Assembly (NCBI GenBank): GCA_018873245.2
Contig: JAEMBT020000004.1
Location: 620,001-684,000 of the forward strand
Direction: 5' to 3'
DNA length: 64,000 bases
Source of the DNA: Archegozetes longisetosus
Taxonomy: Eukaryota; Arthropoda; Arachnida; Sarcoptiformes; Trhypochthoniidae
Shown here: positions 37,575-48,562 of the stretch, one piece after another
Numbering within the stretch: position 1 is the first letter of the stretch
How the letters are laid out: each line of letters starts with the position of its first letter
Translations under genes and position numbers: made by a program
Notes under the pieces: model-generated
What the model saw: the letters and a program-made list of their open reading frames with translations, nothing else
Database searches by the model: none
What the model was told of the DNA's origin: nothing

Positions 37575-37900
37575 TCGAATTAAATTTTAAGACGCTCTTT
37601 TAATATTATGAGTCTATTTGGAGATTTCTCTAGAAATCATACCGATCAACTCATAAGATCAACATCTGCTCAACCTATAAATGCCATTGAAAAGCATATC
37701 AGTTTTCTAAAATTATTTTTGAACTTTTCTAGTAATTCAAAATCGATTTGAGTTTCAATTCTTTTGAAGTTATCAAATCGAAACTATCCAAAGATCATTC
37801 TCATCAGTGACTGACGATTAATTCGATAAAAGAAGCGAGTCTTGTATTTTCCATAAAACTTAACAAGTGATGGATCAGTTAAGACAATAGCTAAAGTGTT
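37575..37900 (-). pseudogene. Broken coding-like stretch
   Basis: The minus strand reads LTDPSLVKFYGKYKTRFFYR, then NRQSLMRMIFG, stop, FRFDNFKRIETQIDFELLEK and KNNFRKLICFSMAF, then further stops in the same frame. The pattern (conserved hydrophobics, one frame, stops) suggests a decayed gene, possibly an F-box/LRR-type protein. The identification is only a guess. Confidence 0.3.
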
Positions 37901-38635
37901 TCCGACAGATTATTAATATAATTTTTAAAAGTATTTCTACAAAGGAGGAGAGTAACTTCGGCCTGTAACTGGGCGGGCGATTTGAGGTCGCCAATATAAC
38001 CCCCTTGGATACTTTCAAAGTGTGACAAAATATTAAATATTAAATCTTAATTATGTATAGTTTAGGAGTAAAAAAATTTATTTTTACATCTTTTATAATG
38101 TAACAGTTTTCAAAGTCAAAGTCAACATCAAAGTTTTCAGAACGTTATTGGACCCCCTTGTCCCCTTGCGGATGAGATCAGACTTATACTATATTGTGAA
38201 GGGGAAAGCTTAAATTTATTTTTGAGCAAAAATAGAAATGGGATTCTAACTCTGACCTATCGAACTGAGCTAATAAAGTTGGCCCACTCTTTCTACAACT
38301 TCAAATTGCAGTTATGGTGTTCTTGACTAATTACTATTAAAATCCTATAGTAAATGTTAATAAACAATATAACTATAAGTAAATATGTAATTAATTACAA
38401 ACTGTAACAAAAAATATGTAATTTTCGATAACTATATATACAAAGTGCTTACGTGTAGTTTATTAACATTTACTATAAGATTTTTAACAGTAATTGGTCA
38501 AGAACACCATAACTGCAATTTGAGTTTATGGAAAGAGTGGGCTAATTTTTTTTATCAATTCGATAGGTCAGAGTTAGAATTTCTTTCCGATCTTTGGTCA
38601 AAAAATAAATTCAAGCCTTACGCTTTAAAATAGTA

Positions 38636-40023
38636 CAGTGCGATCAAATTATGAGTTCGCACCTTAAGCTTAGCGATAACTTTTTATTAAAAGAAATAAT
38701 CACTTAAGATTTTAAACATATATAACTTAATTAATCAAAAATAAAACTTAATCATAAAAGTTGTTAGAAGTGTCCACCATTCATGTCCAGACAAAACCGT
38801 GCGCGACGTACCATATTTTGAGAAACCTTTTCTAAAGTTTCAGTACTTATTTTTTTATTTCATTAGTTATGCAAAATTTCAGATCTTCTATGGTTTGTGG
38901 GTTTGAAGCATAAACGCAATTCTTTAGATGTCCCCACAGGAAGAAGTCAGGACTGGTCAAATCGGGGGAGCAGGGCGGCCAATCAATCTCCGTCGGGAGA
39001 TGTTGGCTGCTTTTTGAAATTAATCGACCTCCGAAGTAATCAATCAAACAAGGTGCAGTTTGTTTTGAAGTGTGAGCAGTGGCCCCGTCCTGTTGAAAAT
39101 AGCCACCCATGACTTCTTCATCTAAATGAGGGATAAATTCTTGTAAAATCTGGATGTATTGTTTAGATTTTATTGTTTCAGTAAAAAATACTGGGCCAAC
39201 AATTCTTTTATGGGATATCGCGCACCACACCCCTATTTTCTGTGGGTGTAATGGTGTTTCAATAAATTGGTGGGGTTCTCTGTGGCTCATAACCGTGAAT
39301 TTTGAGATTTGATGTATCCCGAGAGGTGAAACCACGCCTCGTCGTTAAAAAAAGGTTAAATTTAAGATTTCATTATTTTGAATGAAATTTAAAAACCATT
39401 CGCAATATTCGCGCCTCTTTTGGTGATCTGTGCCCTCCAGTTCCTGAACGACCTTTACCCGATATGGGAACATTTTTAGTTCTTTGGCAGCCTTTTGACA
39501 CGATCCGTAAGAAATTGAGAGCTGATGTGCTCTTTTTCTAAGGTTTTTTTCGGGCTTTGAATAAAACTATTCTCAATTTCATTCATTTTTATTTGCGTTA
39601 AAACTGTTTTTTCCGAAGTTTTCTTTGGTTTGTAACACTACCTGTTTGTCTAAACTTGGACACTATTTTTTGAACACTTCTTTTTGTTGGCACACAATTC
39701 ATTCCAAAGTTATCAACAAATGCGTTAAGACATTCTTTGGTGGGATTTTTAGTTTAAAGATTCATAAAATAATTTTCGATTATAAAAACATGTTGTTGTA
39801 AAGTGATAGTCATTTTTAATCATGGAAAGTGAAAACTAACCAAAAAATTCCAAGAAATGTGTGTGCACTTTTGTTTTGATATAACTAACCTCTGATAAAA
39901 TTCAGGTTTTAATGAATGGTTTTATTTGTAGGCAATCCTGTTATATAGATTTGAAATTTTAAGCGTATATTTTTATAATCTATCACTAAGTATCAGGTGC
40001 GAACTCATAATCTGACCGCACTG
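38636..40023 (-). mobile_element. Tc1/mariner element, 1388 bp
   Basis: Ends cagtgcg[a/g]tca[a/g]attatgagttcgcacct match as 29 bp inverted repeats at 38636-38664 and 39995-40023 with two mismatches, and weaker similarity continues inward for about 15 bp. TA duplications are at 38634-38635 and 40024-40025. The uninterrupted left arm of the palindrome reads cagacttatactat and supplies the empty target site, confirming the boundaries. One degenerate transposase lies inside on the minus strand. Confidence 0.93.
38847..39813 (-). pseudogene. Tc1/mariner transposase, frameshifted
   Basis: From ATG at 39813 the N-terminal helix-turn-helix part reads MTITLQQHVFIIENYFMNL, stop, then PTKECLNAFVDNFGMNCVPT and KRSVQKIVSKFRQTGSV. 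After further frame changes the catalytic half gives DEAWFHLSGYIKSQNSR, a one-base loss, SHREPHQF, then an open frame from 39335 down to the stop at 38847. Catalytic aspartates are in FQQDGATAHTS and SPDLTSPDFFLWG. I count about 46 residues between them, longer than in standard mariners. Cut-and-paste activity is not possible from this copy because of the stops and shifts. Confidence 0.88.
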
Positions 40024-40253
40024 TATAAGTCTGATTGCGTTCGCAAGGGGACAAAGTGGTCAAATAACGTTTTGAAAACTTTGATTTCTTCATAGACTCC
40101 ATTATAAAAGATGTAACAATAAATTCTTTTATTCCTAAACTATACATAATTAAGATTTAATATTTTGTCATGTTATGAGACTATCCAAGGGACTATATTG
40201 GCGACCACAAATCGTCCCTCCCAGTTACATGCTAGAGTTTCCCTCCTCCTTTG

Positions 40254-40849
40254 AAGCTAACTTGATTTCGGTCAATAATTTTTATAGTACATTTGAGAAC
40301 CATTAAATTATCAAGTTTATCTATTACCTATTGATTTTATCTGCTATAATTCATATGATATGACTTTTCTCAACTCTACTTCCATTTATTGAATAAAATT
40401 ATGAAATTTAGATCAAATTTTACAAAAAAAAACCTGTAATGTTTAAAGTGTAATACTCTAAGAATACTGAGAGTAGTCATTTGAATAGGATTTCATGTTT
40501 TCCTTAATTGTTTTTAATCGAAATGGTTTTAATTTCAGTAGAAATAAAAGTGCATTTTTCAACTATGTTTTGTGACTGAGATGTAATTAATATTTTAATA
40601 CCTAATGATTTGAGAATAAGAATCGTAGGTGAGTTATAAGCTGTACCATAGTGTGCCATCTGTATTGTTTATAAGTTTAAGTTAGGTTAGGCTTTCATTT
40701 AACAGTATTGCCTTTCCTTAAATGCAACGATACACTACTCATTCGTAGTGTACTCTGAAATCGTGAATCTTTTAAATCGTACTCATGAAGCTCAATTGTA
40801 TACAATGTTTTTGTATTTAACACTCGAAGAAAAAATAAGAATGAATATA
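40254..40849. other. Spacer between transposons
   Basis: AT-rich sequence between the palindrome and the hAT remnant; nothing recognised. Confidence 0.5.
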
Positions 40850-41428
40850 AAGACCACGATTTTCAGGTAAAACCCGAATTTTCCCGATGATTCCTGCCGA
40901 TTTTAGCTAATATGTTTTCGGGTAAAATCCGAAAATCCCCGAAAATTCCTAACTTTTAGAAGTATGAAATCTCTAACTTATAAATAAAAAAGCCCTCAAA
41001 AGCACACGCGATTTCGCTATGATAGATATTTATCTTGATATTTATGCTAAATAAAAGTAAATAAATATGCCTAAAAAGAAAAGAACATTAGATCCTAATT
41101 GGTCAATAGTTGCTTTTAATTTATTATGTATTACATTTGGAAGTTCAGACGCTGAAAGATATTTTAGCAAATTTCGCAATTTTTTAATTTTCAAACGGAC
41201 TAAACTTTATCTTGAAAACCTCAAAAGATCTACTATATTATATTTGAATGGTGATATCGAATGTCATTTCTCTAATTATTAGTCAAACTAATTGTACATG
41301 CAGTTACAATTGAATCAATCAAATTTTTTTATGAAATCCGAAAACTCCCGAAATTTACTTTTAAAATTAACACTCGAATAGATCCGCCGAATTTCGTTAA
41401 AAGTAACGCCCGAAAATCGTGGTCTCTA
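40850..41428 (+). mobile_element. hAT-like remnant with inverted ends
   Basis: The left end (agaccacgattttcaggtaaa, from 40851) and the right end (cgcccgaaaatcgtggtctct, to 41427) are inverted copies over about 20 bp. Internally the plus strand at 41067-41282 encodes PNWSIVAFNLLCITFGSSDA, ERYFSKFRNFLIFKRTKLYL, ENLKRSTILYLNGD: the hAT C-terminal dimerisation domain with its SS-x-x-ERxFS core. Only this last domain survives, so it is an internal-deletion derivative. No clear 8 bp target duplication was found. Motifs such as cccgaaaattcc repeat inside both ends. Confidence 0.7.
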
Positions 41429-42490
41429 AGTAATACGTATTAAAAATAAAGAGTATGTAAAATAGAGCTTTAAATGCTTGCCCACACCAGTAAATTTTTT
41501 GCAGCACGAGTTCATCATAAGTACTAAATTAATTTAGTTTAAACACTTGCGATTGCGTTGATTCGAAAACCCTTTGAACTAATAACTAAAGTATAGGCTT
41601 AACGATATTGTAGATGACCTTATAATTGAGAACCTAACCAAAGAATATTTTGGTGCTTCATAATAACCTTCAGAAACCTTTGAGTATAGCAAATGTTGCC
41701 TCCTGTTAAAACCTATGAAAATTTTTGTCTACAGAGCCTTTATCTAAGGTTTATGACTTTCAAAACTTACTATCCATCTGGTGCTGAGCTTTATTGATAT
41801 TATTACAAACTATTACTGCAAAAAACTGATTTTCTATAGAAATCTATAGAAAAATTTTCAAGTTTTCAGCGTAATTGGTCATAGTTTTTATCTTTCTGAT
41901 CATTTTTACTTTTCTAGTCTTTTATTTAAGAAACGAATGAGTTTATATCACATATAAACTTTAAGTACCTTTGCCGCTTTGATTACCTGACCTCTAATAA
42001 TAAACAATTTTGATTACTTCCATAAAACAATAAATTGAAGTAAATATTATTTTAACTCCTATAATAACATATTTCTATGTTAATAATTTATTTTAAAATA
42101 GATTTTAACTGTTCAATGTGGCAAAATTGAGATTCTCAGATTTCAAAAAATATATTGTAATTTAAAATTGAATTGAAAACTTTTATAAATATTTAACTCA
42201 AAAAATTAATTACTAAATAGTTTTTGCTAGTTTTATGCAAGAAATTGATTAAAATGGTTATCAAATATTATATATAGCCATATTATCTCTGTTTTGTTAG
42301 AAAAATTATTCTTTGCTCTAGAAATATAATTTTATTGTGAAGATAGTGTTTCTTTCAAGTAAATATTAAAACGAAAAAGGGATAAGAGTTTTGTCGACAT
42401 CAAAATTTGTTGAATAGATTATATTGAAAAAATTTTCGGGTCCTTAATTGAAATTTTCAAATCGAAACATCAAGTTTTAGAAGCCTGAAA
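41429..42490. other. Intergenic, nothing recognised
   Basis: AT-rich spacer upstream of the membrane-protein gene at 42491. Confidence 0.5.
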
Positions 42491-43078
42491 ATGAACAGAA
42501 GAGATTCAGTTTATGATGTGGTAGCAAAAAAGAAACCAACACAAAAGTGTATTGTTATCCTGTGTGTTATTATTGCTGTATTGGTGGCTGTAGCTATTGG
42601 ACTGCTGGTTGAGTTTCTCAAAGTTAAAGATGAAAACGAAGGTAAGTTTAATCTTAAAACTAAAATCAGTTCATTGTTTCCAAATCAATTGTATGCTCTT
42701 TAATTATTTGACTATTAACTTTCTAATACATATTTAATCATTCAGAGCTAGAAGACACAACCGGCACAACACAGACTTCGGCGATAAAAGGTATGACTTT
42801 AGTACGGAATATCAAGTGATATTGTTGCAGAATGTATTCATATTAAAGTCTACGCTACTCTAAGTTAGCCTTTTTGATAAAATAAAGGTAAAAGTCATTA
42901 CGTTCTGCAACAATGTGACAGCCATTCCGTGCTAACGCCAAAGACATTTGGTTGCAGTTTTATGGGTTCATGATTATAATGAATTTTTTCTTATATTTAC
43001 GAAATTCAGATTTGAAACCAATATTCCTTATCAGAGAATACATTAAGTTGTCGCAATCGCAGAAAAATGGCGCTCAAT
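42491..43078 (+). CDS. Single-pass membrane protein, 5' exons
   Basis: Exon 42491-42641 reads MNRRDSVYDVVAKKKPTQKC and then a strong transmembrane helix IVILCVIIAVLVAVAIGLLV, with a short basic cytoplasmic start: a type II topology. Exon 42746-42790 adds ELEDTTGTTQTSAIK in phase 1, a Thr/Ser-rich stalk. A third exon from 43010 (after ttcag) can continue in phase as DLKPIFLIREYIKLSQSQ but its end is unclear. The layout is that of type II ectoenzymes such as M13 peptidases, but no catalytic domain follows, so either later exons are missed or the gene is short. A MITE occupies most of intron 2. The end coordinate is approximate. Confidence 0.45.
42802..42932. mobile_element. 131 bp MITE in intron 2
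   Basis: Inverted arms of about 40 bp: gtacggaat ... attgttgcagaatgta on the left and tacgttctgcaacaat ... attccgtgc on the right, about 75% matching. TA stands immediately outside both ends (42800-42801 and 42933-42934), as for Tc1/mariner MITEs. It begins only 11 nt after the splice donor of the membrane-protein gene and folds into a long hairpin in the pre-mRNA. Confidence 0.7.
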
Positions 43079-43483
43079 ACTCTGCAAACAATTACAAGTT
43101 CTAATTTACTCAAACCTTATATAACGTTGAATTTTCGTATAGCTAGAACACGAAACTCATCGAATGTCATATTAAACGGCATTGGACTGAGTCCTGATCT
43201 ACAGCGAGAATTTGTCTCACTATAACTGAATCATAGCACAATTCTATACAAACAAAACTTATGCAAATCGCTACTATATGATAATTGCTCTAATTTTGAT
43301 TTTACACTTTTGTAAGCTAAAAATTTTTTGAAATCAATTGGAAAATAATTGGTGTCTGGAAATTGACATCTTAGCATGATAATAGCATTGGTAACTCGCA
43401 ACAATTAGAGCTTCAGTTTTATGCCTTAAACTGTTTTAGATTCATTTTTTAATATTCTTTCATTTATTATTTTAGCACATTAA

Positions 43484-43684
43484 TTACAATGATGTTACGC
43501 ATACAAATTTTGATTCATATACCACTTCTTGGTAGATGATACTTGAAGGGTGACGAACCGTATGTAGATCACACTCAGCCCAATGTCTATAAAACATTTG
43601 AGCAAACCTTTCAAGCTCACTTAAAGACTGAACTTGTAAAAAATAAATAGTGATTTTTGGAAAAAATATTGATTGTCTTTTCAT
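43484..43684 (-). CDS. Unrecognised small ORF or exon
   Basis: An ATG at 43684 opens MKRQSIFFPKITIYFLQ, followed by SLSELERFAQMFYRHWAECD, LHTVRHPSSIIYQEVVYESK and FVCVTSL. The second part is protein-like, and a splice acceptor (tttttacaagttcag) sits exactly before it at about 43628, so it may instead be the last exon of a minus-strand gene whose other exons I cannot find. Two cysteines. No family recognised. Confidence 0.35.
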   Translation of the reverse strand: MKRQSIFFPKITIYFLQVQSLSELERFAQMFYRHWAECDLHTVRHPSSIIYQEVVYESKFVCVTSL

Positions 43685-44365
43685 ATTTATCGTTAATTTA
43701 TGGTTTTAATTTATCTATAAGTTCTTAAGCGATCTATAGCTTTGACAGAAGTCCACCAGATTTAGAATTGGAAGTCAAACCAATGATCCAATCGAATAAT
43801 TATGTATCAGAACTGAACAAAGGACGCAATTCGGATTTTTCGCCTCTATTTTTCAGTTATGAATATTTTAAACAATCGTTTAATGCGGTTCTATTTGATA
43901 TCTATTAGTCGAATAAAAATCATTAATATTTTGGATTTATTTGTTAGAGTTCTAGTTTAATCAATATTTCTTCAAAACTTTATCAGCTTTTTATAAATTA
44001 AAATTAAAGTTATTATGAACTAATTAACTTTTAGATAAATTAGTGTGAGTTCTCAATTTGTTTATAGGTTTTGGTATTAGTAATTTTTTATGTGGGCGCC
44101 TCTATATTGATTGATTGAGGCAGAAAAGTTTACTTTAAATAGAGTTCAGCGTTAAATCAAATTTTCATAATAGAGAATTTGTTGGGTCAAAAACGAGTCC
44201 AATACTAAGTCTATTCTGGGTACAGAGTCATATGGGTAAAGGGCTTCATGCTTCGACAATTCTCTTAAGTGCACAATTAAAAATTTGTATTAGTTTGTTT
44301 TATACAATAATTAATTGATTTTTGGCTTTTTGAAAAGTTAATAAATTGCTTCAAAAGCAAGAATA
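43685..44365. other. Spacer upstream of the GMC gene
   Basis: No coding sequence supported. It should contain the GMC promoter; no convincing TATA box was seen. Confidence 0.5.
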
Positions 44366-46545
44366 ATGTCAACTCCAAGCCTAACAGTTCAGTTGATAAC
44401 AATATCAATAGTAACGCTTCAGAGACAATTGGATCACTTGAATCTCTCATCAAGAAATGCGTGGAATTCGAGCTATGATTTCATAGTAGTTGGCGCCGGA
44501 AGTGCAGGTTCTATTGTGGCCGAACGGCTATCAGAAAATCCAAACATAAATGTTTTACTATTAGAAGCTGGGGGACCAGAAACTATTATAACAGACATGC
44601 CGGGAAACTATTTCTCAATAACTGGTGATCCAGAATTTGATTGGAACTACGTCATTTCTAATCAAGCAAATATCGCTCAGGCTTTCACTCAACCCATTCA
44701 TATGTCCGTTGGAAAGGTATTGGGCGGCTCTTCAACACTAAGTAATTGTTTATCATGAGAAAAATTCTATTAAAGTTTGAGTAGGTTTGAAATTTGTTCA
44801 AATTATTTTTCAGGCGGAATGGTTTATAATCGCGGAAATCGTCGTCATTTTGATGAGTGGGATAATTTTTATGGTTGTCGTGGTTGGAATTATAGCAACA
44901 TTTTGCCTTACTTTCTGCGCTCTGAGAACAATACTGACAAAAATTATCTTAGAAAAAATCCTGGGTATCATAATAATTCTGGTCCGATAGGTGTTTCTTC
45001 TGACTGGTCTCATTTAAATGTATTACCAATTTTCAAGTCATTTCTTGAAACCTTAGCCACGGCTGGATTTAAGATCATTGATGTGAATGGTATAGAAAGA
45101 AAACATAAGTTTTTAAGATTTCGAAATAGCATTTGATTTTTAATTATCGAAATTAAGGTCCATCTCAACTCGGAGCAACTTTATTTCAGCACACGATAAG
45201 AGATGGATCTAAAGTGACCACATCTTCAGCTTATTTATCCCCCAATCGTAAAAGGACTAATTTGCATATTCTGACCAGAGCTTATGTCACGAGGATATTA
45301 TTTAATGGAACCAATATAAGAGGTGTTACCTTTACTAGAAAGGGAACTCAGTACACAGTTGAAGCCAGACGTGAAGTTATATTATCTGCGGGTATGTGTT
45401 TTCAAATATTAAAATTTTTATAACTAACTTTTAAATAAATGGAACATTTTTAATTATTTAATCAACTGTAGGCAGTATAGCATCTGCTCAATTACTCATG
45501 CTATCGGGTATCGGACCTCGTGATCATTTAAATAGCTTTAATATCCCAGTTATTTCTAACTTACCGGTGGGTAATAATTTTCATGACCACACATCGGTTG
45601 TGCTATACTTCGATATTTTGAATCAATCGCTATCTTATGAACCCGTGGAGTTGACTGTACAAAACTTGTACAATTACTATGTGAACAATAGTGGACCACT
45701 AACTATGTTCCCGAATGTGGCAACGTACCAAGTAACTCAATATAATAATCAAACCGATTGGCCCGATATTATGACTGAAATGACCAGAAGTAATAATTTA
45801 TGGTATAACTTGTCTATTATTGTCAGTCAATACGGATCACGCATACAAGAATGGGAAAACTATTGGAGACCATATGTTGGTATAGGAATATATCTTAATT
45901 GGTTCTTAATTAGTTAAGAATTTGAATTTTTTCAAATGTGTTAAGGACGAAGACTTTCAATGCTGTATATCCAGTTGGCTAGACCTCGAGCTCGTGGAAC
46001 AGTTCGCCTATCCTCCACTGACCCGAATGTTCAGCCAATCGTTGACCCGAACTATTTGGGAAACCCTCTCGATTTAAACGCAATTGTTTCGGGCGTTAGG
46101 AACATGATAACTAACATTACGACAGTTGGTCCATTCGCGACTGCAACCAATCGTATCAGTGCTGCAATACCTGGTTGTACGCAATGTCCAGATGATCCCA
46201 ATTGTGATTCATATCTAAGATGTTTAGTCAGACAAATAGGTCAAGCCGTTTATAGACATGGTCTCTATTTTCGCTTATTTTGATACCTCTTTTTTGAGAG
46301 TTTGGTTCACTAAATGAAAGTAATTTTTGATTTTGTTTTGTTTGGTAGTTGGCACGTGTCGATGCGGCTCTTCGAATGATACGAATGCTGTGGTCGACGA
46401 GAGGTTAAGAGTTATAAATGTGCGGGGTCTTAGAGTTATCGACGCATCAATTATGCCACAAGTTGTTAATAGCAATCATTTTGCGGCAACTGCTATGATT
46501 GCAGAATATGGATCGCAAATGATTAGAGATGATATGCAAATGTAA
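44366..46545 (+). CDS. GMC oxidoreductase (glucose/choline DH-like)
   Basis: FAD-dependent oxidoreductase of the glucose-methanol-choline family. Exons 44366-44741, 44814-45089, 45158-45391, 45472-45879, 45946-46260 and 46349-46545, all joined in phase 1, give 601 residues, normal for the family. The FAD-binding start is [20 protein letters not shown] and VLLLEAGG. The first GMC signature is [19 protein letters not shown] across the first join, and the second is [16 protein letters not shown]. The N-terminus is weakly hydrophobic and may be a signal peptide. The C-terminal catalytic region reads YRHVGTCRCG and [16 protein letters not shown]. Relatives have YH(P/H)VGTCKMG and xxGNTNAPxIMIAEK, so the usual catalytic His and Asn/His positions hold Arg and Phe here. 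The gene is otherwise complete. Substrate unknown. Confidence 0.93.
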
Positions 46546-46774
46546 TTTAAATTTAGACATCTATAAAGACTTCCATTTCAGATGAAAAGAATCAATTTTT
46601 CAAAAATAAGTAATTTGAGCATTTTTTTACTTCACTGAAGTTCAGATAAATTAAGAATTTTATGCTCTTTAGTACAATTTTTCTTTAAAATCTAAATTAA
46701 GGAAATGATCGATATTTCTACAAAAAGATTCTTTATTGATAAAAGAGCGATCAGAAATCAATTATACATTTAGA

Positions 46775-46996
46775 TCAATTATAGGCCGGGAAAGTGGTTA
46801 TATTGTGCGGGTCATCGTTAAAACACAACTTTACTATGGATGCCGCCCATGTTGTTGCAAGTGAAGCCTTGAAGTAATGCTTTATGTGTTTAAGTTTATG
46901 ATAGGTCTGCCACAATAAGTATAAACTAACCTTTAAACTTAAACATGAGGGTGGTTCGCAACAACAATCCGGGGAATCCATTGTAAATCCAAGCAT
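46775..46996 (-). CDS. Possible small Cys-rich protein gene
   Basis: An ATG near 46996 starts MLGFTMDSPDCCCEPPSCLS. A donor GTTAGT at 46930 and acceptor CAAG before 46867 define a 63 nt intron. The second exon 46775-46867 reads ASLATTWAASIVKLCFNDDP and HNITTFPAYN before TGA. The intron length is a multiple of three and open, so retention would only insert 21 residues. Five cysteines, four of them in one cluster. No signal peptide is visible and no family is recognised; it may be only the end of a longer gene. Confidence 0.3.
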   Translation of the reverse strand: MLGFTMDSPDCCCEPPSCLSLKVSLYLLWQTYHKLKHIKHYFKASLATTWAASIVKLCFNDDPHNITTFPAYN

Positions 46997-47468
46997 TTTA
47001 TTAAGCAGTAAATTATTTAAAACTAAGTAACGCAAGTTTTCTGATTAATGGTTAATTATGTATAATATTGTGCGCTGAAAGGAGCAGCATAATCAATAGA
47101 CTAATCTTATTTTGTTGGTATTCGGAGTTTGAACATTCATACCAAAGTTTCAATTTGATTGTTCGCAAAACTAAATCCTTATGATACATATGCGAGCACA
47201 TTAACCTTTAATGTGTTAACAATACTTTTATAAAATAAGTTTCCATTAGCGCAAAATTAGAATTATTTAATCTTAACAGAGTTATAAAAAGCTGTTCACT
47301 AACGAGTCGTAAAATAAATTTTGCCGAGCATTCGTTGAACTATCACGACACACAGAACTGCACGTCCACATAATGTTTATTATCTCCTCCTTTCATTCGA
47401 AATATTGTCCCAATAACAATTACATATTTTGACCAGATCTGCTAGCTTGAGCTCACTACGGGAAAATG
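46997..47468. other. Intergenic, nothing recognised
   Basis: AT-rich spacer before the transposase fragment. Confidence 0.5.
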
Positions 47469-47747
47469 GTTCTGAACTTACTTAGATTTGATGTAGTAGA
47501 CTTTATAGAAAAGCATCCGCCAAATGTCCCTCAAATTCGCCCTATTGAGCACCTGTTCAGTTGTCTAAGTTCACTTATTTACGCTGGAGGTTGGACAACA
47601 GAAGACACCTGACAACTAATTCGAACAATAAATTATTGTATTAGAAAAGTCGACTTAAATTTTGCAAAGAAGCTGACGTTCAATGTTAACTCTAATGTCT
47701 ACTTGAAACTTCTGGCTATAAAGGAGTTCTTGAAAAAAATTCATTAA
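47469..47747 (+). pseudogene. Tc1-like transposase C-terminal fragment
   Basis: One frame of 93 codons with a single internal TGA reads VVDFIEKHPPNVPQIRPIEH, LFSCLSSLIYAGGW, stop region, then QLIRTINYCIRKVDLNF. PPNVPQxRPIE followed by a Gly-Gly-Trp is the end of a Tc1-type DDE transposase, the E being the last catalytic residue. The upstream catalytic domain is gone. Inverted ends were not identified. It belongs to a different lineage from the mariner at 38636, which ends in SPDLxxxDFFLW. Confidence 0.75.
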
Positions 47748-48562
47748 AATTAAACGAAACTATTCATTCAATACTCCATATTGCATTAAATATTTGTGCT
47801 TTTTACAGGTAAATGAATTTCTAATTTTGTGTTAAACGTGCGGCAAAATTTCTTTTATAACCGTTAGTAGGGATGCCAACTCTCAAGCTTTCAGCACAGG
47901 CACAAAACTGAAGATCAAGACTTGATCCTTTAGTCTTCCTTCTGATTTTAGGCTTATTAGAAATAATTCTCAAAAAAATGATCACATGATTCCTCCTTTG
48001 AAAGTTTTTGTCCAGCCTTCACTCAGTGGAGCGTTGGCACCCCCTATACCTAAGTGTTTTAACTTTTTCAAATAGTTTGACAGTTCAAAATATTTAGAAC
48101 TTACTGTCTCGTGCTATTAATCTACTCATATATGACAAGTTCAAGTATTTCGTTGAACTTTACGATACTATAAAATTGCATACAGAAGGGAAAATTGGTT
48201 TAGTTAATAGTGATCAATTAGTGGCTTTTCTTTCTTTTTTCGCTCTCAAATATCTTTGACGAACACTACGTCACATTCACTGATCTGGTAATGGATATCA
48301 ACTTTCAAACTACGAAAGTCGGACCTTCGAATTAAAATATGGTCAGACTATACATGAATCAAATATTGAATCATTACAATTAAGTTTGATTGAAGCTCGA
48401 ATTGATTTCAATATTAAAATACAAGTTTTGAGGCTTTAAAGTTTTGAATCTTTTGTGCGAATATAAGTCCAAAGTTTTAGACATAAAACATTGTGAATGC
48501 TTGACAATAAAAGTTAAAAACCATTTAATGATGAACAATAGATAACTCGATGTTGTTTGACT
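47748..48562. other. Intergenic, nothing recognised
   Basis: AT-rich spacer; no supported coding or repeat structure. Confidence 0.5.

Larger units (their letters stand above)
37940..40253. mobile_element. Foldback palindrome split by a mariner
   Basis: The left arm 37940-38365 is an inverted, roughly 80% identical copy of the right arm, which is 38458-38635 plus 40024-40253. The arms begin caaaggaggag at both outer ends and meet at gttaataaac / gtttattaac around a spacer of 92 nt. Diagnostic blocks shared by both arms are aactgcaatttga/tcaaattgcagtt, gtccccttgcg/cgcaaggggac and ccaatata near the outer ends. The right arm is interrupted at a TA by the 1388 bp mariner. No target duplication of the palindrome itself is evident. 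Without the mariner the structure is about 0.93 kb and carries no gene; it resembles a foldback or long-TIR DNA element. Confidence 0.85.

Noticed and set aside
38445-38633. Plus-strand 62-codon ORF just before the mariner
   Set aside because: It lies wholly in the right arm of the palindrome and its mirror in the left arm is not coding.
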